Source of the DNA: Chrysomallon squamiferum
Taxonomy: Eukaryota; Mollusca; Gastropoda; Neomphalida; Peltospiridae
NCBI GenBank assembly: GCA_012295275.1
Contig: CM022671.1
Span: 22,072,822 to 22,134,821, forward strand
DNA length: 62,000 nucleotides
Direction of reading: 5' to 3'
The first letter of the stretch is position 1. Each line of letters begins with the position of its first letter. Below the pieces are notes generated by a model. That model saw nothing but the letters and a program-made list of their open reading frames with translations. It had not been told where the DNA came from and did not search any database. A program made the translations under genes and the position numbers. Below, one piece after another: positions 25,801-38,200 of this stretch.

Positions 25801-28800
25801 ATCATTTTTCTAACCTCTTCTAAGTTAGCAATCCTGTTTCTATAATCCTGAATTTGACTTTCTTCCTCTGAAAATAACTCATCTTTACCAAAAAGCTGTG
25901 ATTTAAGATCTTCAATTTGACTTTCCAGTTCTTTCTTTTCCTATAAAGAAATGCAAAGGTTTTTTTTTGTTGATTTTTTTTTTAATAAAGAAAGAAGGAA
26001 AGAAAGAAAATTATTGATCTACATTTCTGAATAACGTATCATCTGAAGGACAACAGAAATCAGATACTATTTCCACATGCTATTGTCAAAACCATAAAAA
26101 ATTACTGGTTATTGTCTCTCTATATGACACTTATTTACTATCACTTGAAACAAAAGTAACAAAAACAAATGTGACATTATTCTTAAAACTATGTTTACTG
26201 CTTAGTTTGTTTTTTTTTTTTTTTTTTTATTCCCCTTTCTAATTCTTTGATTCAAAGCTGTCAACCATGTTTTTTTTATTTTACTTTTCATTCATAGCAA
26301 GGATGCCTAGTGTTAGTTACAAATAATTATTTCAAAATAAATGAAGTTGAAGATAGTAAAATGTGACTCAGCTAAGAAAGAAAAATTAAATATGTTGATT
26401 TAATTTAAAGCTGTACATTTCTAAATTATCTCTCCTTTATTATTTAATTTATCTGACCTGATTAGTAGATATAAGCAAACTGGTATTTTAATATTTGAAA
26501 AATATAAAATAAAACTATCTTAAAATTTGACTAACCTGATTTAATTCATCTATTTTGTTTCTCATTTGTTTGGCGTCACTCTCCACTTGGTTCAACAATT
26601 CAGATTTTTCTTCAAGCTCATGTTTCAGAGATTCAGTTTCTTTCTCCAAGACTTCTTCTTTCTGTAAATATAATTTTCATAATACTCTTGTTAAAAAAAA
26701 TAGAGTAATTACGACATTTATACTGATGTCTAATATGCAAAAATCAAACAATTTCAAATATTTCTAGACATAAGCTTTTGGAATAATAATCTGATTTTTG
26801 TAACTATGAAAATTATAAAAATAAAATAATTAAAATAATATCAAATATTAAGAAAAATAATACACAAATTAATTAATCTTAAACAGTACAAAACAATTTT
26901 TGGTGGGGTGGGTAATGTAATTCATTAACATCAGTCATGTAAACTGAATACTTTCTTATAGAATAACTAAGTAAGTGTGACTTAAATGAAATTTGATCAA
27001 ACCAAACCAAAAAAAAAGCTATTGAGGATCCAGAATAATTATTAACATACAAGGTATATAAAATATTAGACATGATAGATACAAGAAAAATGAAACATTA
27101 TTAATTAAAACCATCAATTATACCTTTTTCAAAACATCCACATCTCTGCTAGATCCATCAGCATTTTCTAACTTAGTCAAAATTTCAGTCTTTTCTTCAA
27201 GTTCTCTCTTCAGTTTTTCATTCAAAGCTTCCAGCTCTGCTTGTTCCTGAAATTCAACATGATTTTGAGGAATTTAATTACTTCACAAAGTCATTAACAT
27301 AATGTTGAAAAATAATCTGCATGTATCTGTTCATGTTCTCACCATTGTAACCTTGTCAACGACATCTTCCTGCATGGCGACAGTGTTCTGCATCTGTTCT
27401 ATCAACATGTCTTTATCACACATTTCTCTTTTCAACTCATCCACTTGGCTTTCTAAGTCTCGGATTTGCTGAAAGTAAAGATTATAAATAAATAAAAAAA
27501 AAAATTGAAAAAAAAAAAAAGAAGGGAAAATTTTGGTTAAAAACTATTTAAAATTTAAAATCAAGACATCTAAAGAAATTCAGTAGAATGTCTAGTCAAA
27601 AAACTCTTCTGAACTAAATTTGTATATAACCTGACCTCAACCATACATTCTGGTGGAGCATCAGAAACTTCAAATGTTTTGAACTCCAAAAGCCAGTGAA
27701 AGAAAATTGATGAAATGAATCTGCTTTAATATGGTTAAATAAAACATATTTTTATTAAAAAAAATGCTTGAACCTGTTTTAAGTCATCCAAGTTACTGTC
27801 AGGTTGAGCAGGTTTTTCCAAACAAGCCAACTCTTCCTTCTTTTGTTCCAGTTCTTGTCTCAGTTTTTCAATACATTCTTCCAGCTGTGAATGTTCCTGT
27901 GTAACAAACATACATGAAACTAATAGAATATCTATAAAAAGAAGTACAGTATTTTGAAACAGATATTTTGTTTTCATTTGAAAGTATATTTTAAAATACA
28001 ATATTAACAAAAACAAAAACAATTTCATTTACGAGAATTACAATTTAACCAATTTGTTAGAAAAGGATATTAACTTTCCGTAAAAAAACACAAGGTAAAT
28101 TTGCACATACACACAATATATAATAAATAGAAAATTAACAAGATATTTGTAATTTTTAAAATAATTTTACTTGCATCTGCTAGAAGAATATATATATTTT
28201 TAAATACCAAACATTAATAAACAAAATAAAATATAATACCAGAGTGACTTTATCAACCACCTCCTCCTGTACTGCCACTGTGCTCTTCAGTTCTTCTATC
28301 ACCTCGTCCTTTTCACAGATTTCTTTATTCAACTCCACCATTTTGGATTCCATAGCACTGATCTCCTACAAAGTGCATCAAATATAAAAAAATCTCTATT
28401 AACACAATCGTAAAATTTGATCAATGGCATACAGTTCAGCAGTGTAAGATGATCTTAAGGGGAAACAAATGTTGTGGAAAAACTGTTTTACCTGTTTCAA
28501 GTCTTCTGTGTTGTTGTCAAACTGAGCAGGTTTTTCCACGTTGGCCAACTCCTCTTTCTTTTGTTCCAGTTCTAGTCTCAGTTTTTCAATACATTCTTCC
28601 AGCTCTGAGTGTTCCTATAAATTTGTTGTAAATGTTTATTGATAAAGAGTATTAAAAATAATTGAAATATTAAAAAAAAAAAATATTTGTGAAAGATTTT
28701 ATTTTGAAATGCATAATCAAATCAGTTTCAACTGCTAAAATTGTATATAATTTTTATATATAAAAAACAAAAAATGAAGAAACAAAACAAAAAATCATCA

Positions 28801-30388
28801 GTTAATTTAATATTTTAGGTGGGTTTTTTTTTAAATTAAAAAATTAAAAAAACAAACATGGAATTTTTTTTTAAACATGTAACCACACACACAACCTCCT
28901 ACCCCAAAATACTCAAAGCCCTCTTAATTAATTATTAATTACACATTTTCTTTTCATTAATTTAAATATTAACATAGCAAGTCATTACCATAGTGACACT
29001 ATCCACAACCTGCTCCTGTGATGTCACAGTGTTCTTCAACTGTTCAATCAACTCATCTTTTTCACACATTTCTTTGTTTAACTCATCCATCTTTGATTCC
29101 ATAGCACCAATATCCTGAAAAGAATTGGAAACTTTTTAACAAACATGAATAAAATATATATAGGCACACAGTGTGCATAAATGTGCATATATGAAGGCAC
29201 AAGTCTCAAATTAAAAATTTATCCAATACAAATACAGTTCTAACCTGTTGTTGATCTTTCAACATTTCATTCTCAAATTCAGTTTGTGCTGCCACATCAA
29301 CCATTTGTACACCCTCTGAATCTGCTGCCATTGTTATTTCAACTGTTTTTGCACTCTTAGATTCAGTATGGACTGCCATTTCAACTGAATTTACACTCTC
29401 CAGTTCAGTCTGTGTTGTCACATCAACCAATTCAGCATTCTCCAATTCTGTGTTGTGTTGTCATTTCAACCAATTCAGCATTCTCCAATTCTGTTTGTGT
29501 TGTCATGTCAACCAGTTCAGCATTCTCCAGTTCTGTTTGTGTTGTCATGTCAACCAGTTCAGCATTCTCCAGTTCTGTTTGTGTTGTCATGTCAACCAAT
29601 TCAGCATTCTCCAATTCTGTTTGTGTTGTCATTTCAACTAATTCAGCATTCTCTATTTCTGTCTGTGTTGTCATGTCAACCAATTCAGCATTCTCCAATT
29701 CTGTTTGTGTTGTCATTTCAACCAATTCAGCATTCTCCAATTCTGCTTGTGTTGTCATTTCAACCAATTCAGCATTCTCCATTTCTGTCTGTGTTGTCAT
29801 GTCAACCAATTCAGCATTCTCCAATTCTGTTTGTGTTGTCATGTCAACCAATTCAGCATTCTTCAGTTCTGACTGAATTCCTATTTTGACAAATTCAACA
29901 TTCTCCATTTCTGTCTGTGTTGTCATGTCAACCAATACAGCATTCTCCAATTCAGTTTGGATTGCCACTTCAACCAATAGAGCATTCTCCAATTCTGTTT
30001 GTGTTGCCATTTCAACCATCTCTGCACTTGCTGGTTCAGGCACACAGGTCTGGGATGAAGAAGTGGACTGTTCAGTTTCATTCCTCTTTTCAAGTTCTGC
30101 TTTCAGCTGTTTGATCACTTCTTCTTGTTCCAACTTTGTCTGGAAAGAAAGGAGAAATTGTAAAAAGAAAAGAATGAATAAAAAATAAAAATAATGGGAA
30201 TTGTTTTGTGATTTTTAAAATCATGTGTATAAAGAACAATAAATATTATATGATTAACAGTAATTTATGGTTTTTTTTTTTTTTTTAATCTTTTTTTACA
30301 AAAAATTTTTACCTTTCATTAAAAAAAAAAAAAAAAATAAAAAAATAATAATAAAAATAATTAAAATAAAATAATAATAAATAAATAA

Positions 30389-30439
<51 letters not shown>

Positions 30440-31473
30440 AATAAATAAATAAATAAATAAATGTAAAAAAAAAAACTTTAAAAAAAGAAAAGGAAATTAA
30501 GATGACACTATAAATATAAAACTATTATTACCTGACTTAACACATCAATGGTATTTTCTTGCACATCTGATGTTAGATTTTGTTGTTGAGATTCAGATTT
30601 CTGGGAAAGCTCCAATCTCAACTGCTCAATTGTATTCTCTTGCTCAGTTTCAGTCTATTGCAAAATATTGAAAAAAAAAAAAAATATATATTATTAATAA
30701 TAAATATTCTACCATATCTAATATTCCTAATTTAATACTATCAAGATTACTCTTCTCCTTATTTCAATGAACATTATAAACACTTGTGGATAATTTAACT
30801 GTTGCTTTCAAAGTTCACGTTACTAATTTATGTCTGTGATCTACATTAAAATATATTTAGAAGTAAATTAATGTTATGTTAATGACATCTTAAAATGATT
30901 TTTAGGGGTTTATTATGCTGTTTTGGAAAATGAAAGAGAAAAATTTGCTATTGTTAGTTAGTGATAAAAACAAATCAAGGTATCTTTATAGGCACTTTCC
31001 TCTGAATAGAAATGCACACATCACTCCAGTTGATACACTATTCACTAATGTAGAAATAAACCCAGTGGGCACACCCACACTAGTTAATATTAGGATGTAT
31101 AATGAGCTAAAACAAAATTATTAAAATTTTATGGAAATGAACAGTTATTCCTGATTAATGATTTTACTTGGATGTAGAAAACTGGAGAAAATATAGGTTA
31201 CGAGTTCAGGGTTATCAGAGCAGGTAAAGGTGAAAAGCCTTACCTGACTCTGTTTTTCAAGAAGATCCTCTTGCATTATTAAAGTAGTCTGCATCTGCTC
31301 AATGGTCTCAATTCTATCAGCAATTTCTTTATTTAGATCCTCAATTGTGGCTTTCAGATCATCAATCTCTTGCTGCAATGTATCAGTCTCACATTCAAGG
31401 ATTTGCAATAAATAGCCCAATGTCCTATTACATGCACACCATGATTTTATTTATTTCTCTATGTTTCTGTATG

Positions 31474-31534
<61 letters not shown>

Positions 31535-32155
31535 CATGCATTTGTTTGACTCTAGGTGTGAGTGAGTGTCCATCCATCTAAGTTTGCATATATATGTGTC
31601 TCTGTCTGTATTGTGTATATGTGTAATTGCGGTTCTATATATCCATTAACTGTATGGAAAATAAAAATACATAATATTGTTGTATATACTTTTTTTTTAT
31701 CAATTTGATCATTTTCAACTTGATCTCACCTGTTTTGATGAATCTGTGTTTTCATAAATCATTGCCAAAGAAGCAGAATGTTGATTTTTGTTACTCTTTT
31801 CAAGGTCTGCTCTCAGCTGTTCAATAATTTCTTCTTGTTCCACCTTTGTCTGATAAAAAATTAATAATAATACATTTTCAATTACAATTCAAAAAAGAAA
31901 AAAGTAGAAAAATATATAATTATTTATCAAACTGTGGTCTCTTGATTCAATTAAATTAATAAATATATCAACATTAAAAAAGAAAAAAATTACAGACTGT
32001 TTAGCTGTAACAGAAACAGAATAATCAAACATCCAGCTGAAGTCAAGTATTACCGAGTTTAATCTAAAAAAAATTCTTTTAGTAATAATGATGATGATAA
32101 TAATGATAATAATTATGATTATGACAATAGCTATGACTATGGCTATGGCTATGGC

Positions 32156-32204
<49 letters not shown>

Positions 32205-35200
32205 GTATAATATTTAGAAAAACTGTTAACACAAGGATATTCTTATTGTTCATATTCAATCTAATACCTTCAACAATTCTTCTAGTGACTGTTCTTTGTC
32301 ACTGCCTGTGTTCTGAGCTTCAGCCAGACGTTTAGCTTGCTCTTCAAACTCATATTTCATCTTTTCATTTTCAGTTATAATCTGTATTTGAACCTAAAAC
32401 ATAAGGTGTGTTGAGAAAGAAAAGAAATATTTTTAATTGCTTGTCTGTGTAAAATAATGATCCATCCAGTTAAAAAAACTTGAAAAAATTATTAAATATA
32501 TTGTGTAAATTCTGTAATTTGGCAGTATCAAAAATAATACTTGTTTCTTTTGTTATATAATCTTTACTTCAAATTATCATTATAGTAAATTATTTTAAAA
32601 AACAGCAAAACCCCCAGCAAAAAAAAAGAAAAAAAAAGAAACACCTACAAAAAAACCCCAATATTTTACTAATGGCTTAATCAAACAATTAGCTACAACT
32701 TTTTAAATTTTACTTAAAGTTCTTCTAATGCCTTAAACTATATTAACAAAGAATTAGTCATTATTGTTAGCATTGTTTTTATTAACTAACATCTCTCAAA
32801 TATGTCAGAAGCTTCTCTTGACTTTCAGATGTCTTCTCCATTTCTGTCAACAATTCATTCTTCTTCTCAAGCTCAGCTTGCAGATTTTTAATTGAATTTT
32901 CTTGTTCTAACTGTTTCTGTTGCAAATATTAGAAAATCAAACAATTAATTCCAATTTTCTGCTCGATGAAGAACAAAAATTTTATATATCTGAAAAAGTA
33001 TTGTTTAGGTATTACATGAAATATAATTTTCAAAAAATTAATACTTTAATGTAAGAATTAAAGTTCAGATTTTGTTTTATTAAAAGAATATTTTACACAA
33101 ATGAAATGAAAGAACTATGAGATAAAAGAAGAGACGGACTAATTTTCTCAAGGATTATACATGCAGTCACCTCTTTCAAATCTTCAATCAGTTGTTCTCG
33201 ATCCAAATCTATAATATCTGTAGTCATTTCTATTTTTTCAGATTCCTGTTCTTCAAAGGTTGTCTGAGATTCTGTTGATTTCTGGAGTTTAAGTTACAAA
33301 ATCACTATTTTGTTTATTTAATTTTATTTTATTTTATTAAGTCAGCATTTACTATTAGCCCTTTCACCTGGTAACTCTAAGTCTAAAACTTTTTTGACTC
33401 CATTTTGATTTTAGAAATACTGTTAGTCAAAAATATTTTGTAAGAAACAATCTGATGATTGCTACTAATAATAAAATTTGCTTCTACAGTAAAAAAAAAC
33501 CTTTAAAAATAAAATATATTTAATATGACTTACCATACTGCATTTAACTTCTTTGTTTGTGTCCATCTTTTCAAGTAACAGGTTTTTGTTTAAAATTTCC
33601 TCATTCAGATTTTGTACTTTTTCATTTAGATTATTGATTTCCTAAAAAATAGTTTTATTTTTTAATTTTTAAACTACTCAACAAAAACAATTTTCAGATT
33701 ATTTCAAGTTAAAATATAAATAAAGGCATGTGTATCTGTCTGTCTGTCTGTTCATGTTTAGCCATTTTGGCCAACCACATATTTTTTTTTCAATTTTTTT
33801 TTTTTTTTTTTTTTTTTATTTGGTGAACTGAATTTGACTACATACAGTTTATTCAAACAGAATTATGATAGTTTCCTGCAAATTTTGGAAATGTTACAAG
33901 AATAAAGAGAAGCTGTAGAACTAGATACATTTGTAACCATCTTCATTTTAAAACTTTTTAAAATGTTAATGGGATCATTCTCACACTGCCTCATTTATAC
34001 TCTCACTACATCACAGCACATGCCACTACACTTGCACAAATCCAGGCTAACCTCTTTAAAATTCTCTATCAGTTCTTCATGAGCTGTGTTGTCATTTTCA
34101 GTTTTTGCTAGCATTTCTCTTCCTTCGGTTAATTCCGACTGCAGTTTTTCATTCTCACTTTTCCAGTCTGCTTGTTCCTGAATTATAAATTAAAGTGAAC
34201 AGAAATTTAAATAAAACAGTGATACAATTGTTATGGAAAAAAAAAAAAAAAAAAAAAAGCTTTATTAATTATTTGCTGATAAAGTTATTTTAAATGCATT
34301 TTTTTGACAGCACAAACACACATCTAATAAGTTTTTAATAAACTGATTATCTAACAGGCTGGAAATGGAAACTGACTAAGAAGGATGGCATTAGAGCCCA
34401 AATCCATGAATATATGTCTGTGTTAAGGCTGTGACAAATTCTGGTTGCTAAATATAGTTTTATTTAATAGTTTACCTCTGTAGTTATCTTATTTTCTTGT
34501 GATGTACTTCCACTACATTTTTCCTTATTTAAACGTTCCACTGTTTCTTTTAGAAGATTATTTTCCTACAACAGAATAGAAATTCTAATTTAAAAAAATT
34601 ATTAAAAAATTTAAAAATATGACAATAAAAATATCTAAAAGTAATGTTTATTGTTTAAAGCTGAAAACAAAACCTATGTATTGTCTATTATATTTATGCT
34701 TGCCTTGTATCGTTCTAGAGAAAACCTAAAACGATTTAATGTTTCAGAAAAATATTGTTAAATTAACCTGATGCTTTTGATTTTATTTTAATTTTTATGC
34801 AAGACAGTTATTGTTTAAAAACAATTCTTAATGGACTATGCTAATGTAATGTTACACAATGACCAGTTGATATGAAAGCTGCTTCACCTTTTGCAGATTG
34901 TTAACAAAATGCTCCAACATCTCTGCTTCACAAGTGACCTTCACTAACATCTGTTCCTTCTCTTCAAGATCAGTCTCCATTTTTCCCCATTCTTGACGCT
35001 CCTGCAATTTACAAATTTAATAAAAAAATATGAGGGTTTTGTCTCAACCACTGAAGAAACTACTTTGGTATCTTAAATCACTGTACAAGTATGTTAATCA
35101 GATAGAGAGAGAGAGAGTGAGTGAGAGACAGACAGACAGACATACTGAAATAAAAAAATTACATACTTGATTTACTTGATTCAGGTAGTTCTGCTGTCTC

Positions 35201-38200
35201 CACAAATCCTCTTCCAGGGTTTCCAGTGCTTTGTCCTTCGTAATAATTTCTTTATTTAATTCCCAAACTAACTCAGTTAGGCGACTGACCTTTAAAAAAA
35301 GAATGTTTTAAATCAAATAAAGATTATAAATATTTTTATAAACAAGGATAATATATAAAATAAAAATAAATTAAAAAAAATATATATACTACTTTGAATA
35401 TATGTTAAAATGTTTTATAGCATAAATAATATTAGTTCAATTAACATAACAAAATCTATCAACACAAATGAAATACTTTTAAATGAAATAAAAAAAAAAG
35501 ACAAACAAAATACTTTTTTTTAAAAACAATATTACTCAATACAGTAATTAACAAGAATTATATATCATTAATATAAACAAAATTCCTTTAATTACTATAA
35601 ATAATTTTTTTAAATTTATATAAATGAAATAAATAAAAGACAAACAAAATATTTTTAGTTAGTAATATAATAATGTAGTACCTACAATACTTTTAAATAT
35701 CAATTTATTATTGTTCAGCACGTACCTCTTCTGCACTGTCTGTGCCACTTTCTTCAGACTCTGTGGAATCGGTAAATTCCTTGATCTCAGCCATTTTCAG
35801 CTGATCCACGACATGTTCAAGTTCAATCTTCTCCTAAAAATGAAGATTTATTAGCATAACTATCAGATTCAAAAATGAAAAAAAAAAAAAAAAAAAAAAA
35901 AAACTTTTTTCTATCCTACTGATAGAAAAAGATATTGGTCTTCTTGACATAAAGAGTTTGGATGAAATAAAATATCTGATATATGCTTACACTGCTGAAG
36001 GATCCTTCGTGTAAATCTTTGGAAAGAATAATAATAAAGAAAAGAATATGCAGACACAGTTTAAAAGTGTAAAGACATCCTGTGACTGCCTATTAAGAAT
36101 CAGTTTTTGCTTCAAAAATTAATTTTTAAAAGTTTAATTCATTGATTTTAAACCTGATTCAAAATGGAACGTCGCAGTTCCTTAGACTGTAGCTTGCTGT
36201 GCAGGTCTTGAATTTCAAACATCAACTCGAAATCATTATTTTCAATCTCAACACCAGGTAAAGCCTGAAAAACAAATAAAATAAAACATGTAAATCTGTT
36301 AGTTTCGTGAGTTGCCAGCTTTATGTGTGAAATAATACAACTAATTTATCTATCATTAAACAGTGTATATATTCTAATTTTTAGTACATTAAATCACAGT
36401 TTCTCCTGATATCTTAAAAATTTACCTAATGTTCATTTTATTTTTAAAAACAGCAATTTTAAAGTATTTCTCCAGATCTCCTTATTGCTGTTACATGACA
36501 GATTAATATACAAAACCATTTTCGTGAATGCCATATCAATTATAATTTTTGCTATCTAACATTATTATTATGTAACAGGATTCAGGATAATTATTCTGGT
36601 AATGCTAAATTTATCTCATCAACTATTATAAAACAATTACCTGATGTAGCTGGTTTTCAAGATGTGCCATCCGAAGTTTAGCAACAGCCAATTCTTTTTC
36701 AAGATTCTCCATTAGTAACTGAAAAATCAAAACAACAGATAAAGAAATTTATTTTAAAATTTGAGATTATATTTTTCTTAAATAATAATAACACTTGAAT
36801 CTTATTATTATTATTTTTTATAATGATTTAGAAAAGGAAATAGTTTTATGCATGATTTCTTTCAAAATCAAACTTATACTTACCCTGCTTTCTAGCTTGG
36901 CAAAGTTTCTTGTTTCTGCAAGTTCCTTTTCTAACCAAAGCAAGATGAATTTACTAACAAACAAAAAACAAAAACAAAAAAAATGGTAAAAATTATATAA
37001 ACAAACAAAAAGATTATATACAGATACATGCCTACACAGGAACAAAAATCTATGAAATTAGTAATAAATAAATTTTTAATACAACAATAAATATTTTAAT
37101 ATTAAATTTGATATTTATGCATATAAGCTTTATCATACAGAAAAATCATTTCAATTTAAAATCAAAATGAATTTACAAAATTAAAAGAAACCTAAAGATC
37201 TATCAATAGAGGTATTAAAACAAAATCTACCAATTTAGAAGCAGTGGAAATGAGATCCACAAATTTATAAGCTGTCAAAAAAAAAGCTACAAAGCAGAAG
37301 TCTACAAACATACAAGTTATCAAACCCTACCTAACAGAATCATTATTTTTCAAAGGAACGGACCATCTGACACCCTTCTTATTTTTGTTATTTAGTGCTG
37401 ACTTTAAAATGGAATCATTTGTAGAGATTATCTCATCTGAAACTGGCTGCGAGAACTCGTGTGAAATTTCGTTCATGTTACTGTTCATTGTGGAGTTCAC
37501 TGCACGGTTTTCAAAATCCTCATGAAAATCCATATATGTTATTTTCAGATCAGACATGTCTGGTTTTGAAGAGTACACTGAAGACAATAATAATAATAAT
37601 TTTTAAATAAACTGAAGATTATAAAACATTTTCAATACATCCGTCAGTTAACATCCAGATTAAATGTAATGAAAATAATATAAATTAAGTTATATAAATA
37701 CAAATATGAAACATTAAGTTTTATTTAATATTCTCAATAAAAGAATGAGTGTTTAATGACCAATACTGTTTAATTTTAACTGCTATTTTACGGCTTTTAT
37801 ATTATCATTCAAGAGAATAAAAAATCCCTATTGTTGCCACCCTTTAGGTTGTTCTTTTAAATGAACCTTCAGTGTTGATAAGAAGCACACTCCATGGCTT
37901 AATACCTATCAGTAAATGCCACTCTCTCATAGATCTTCTCACCCCAAATAAAATAAATATTTTAAAATTATAAAGTTATTCTGTATTCACCTTGAGCAGA
38001 AAATGCTTTGGCACCAGCCCACGAATATCTTCTTCTGACCTAGAATGGGAAAATTAAGTTACTCTAAAGAATGTATTTATTCTTTAATTAAACAAATAAA
38101 TAAATATAAAAAAAAAAAAAAAAAAAAAACTGCTAATTTATTATGGAAATATTGGTTTCATAAATAAATAAAAATTTGTTATTAAAAATAATAAGTAAAA

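Larger units (their letters stand above)
30532..36718 (-). other. CENPE: CENP-E exons 16-29: proximal coiled-coil stalk (residues 533-1063)
   Basis: Exons: 36718-36641, 36264-36154, 35833-35726, 35289-35167, 35001-34888, 34565-34476, 34177-34052, 33641-33534, 33281-33171, 32916-32791, 32393-32268, 31849-31730, 31372-31244 and 30654-30532. Every one begins and ends in phase 0. The residues are rich in Glu, Lys, Gln and Leu with heptad spacing, as in the flexible CENP-E stalk. Exon 19 could instead end at 35176 using the donor GTAAAT. Exon 28 is assigned to start at 31372 (TTGCAG|CAAGAG), matching the start of paralogous stalk exons; its upstream pyrimidine tract is weak. Confidence 0.88.

Noticed and set aside
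29254-30010. CRISPR-like array
   Set aside because: Contiguous coding tandem repeats without unique spacers, in an animal genome.
29412-30188. Plus-strand repeat open frames (Val-Met-Ser-Thr-Asn-Ser and Leu-Ser-Cys-Gln-Pro types)
   Set aside because: Antisense shadows of the CENP-E 42-bp coding repeat; the minus frame fits exon borders and coiled-coil neighbours.
36884-36945. CENP-E exon 15 starting at the nearer acceptor TTTGGTTAG|AAAAGG
   Set aside because: It gives the wrong phase after exon 14; the acceptor at 36954 keeps frame and has the better pyrimidine tract.
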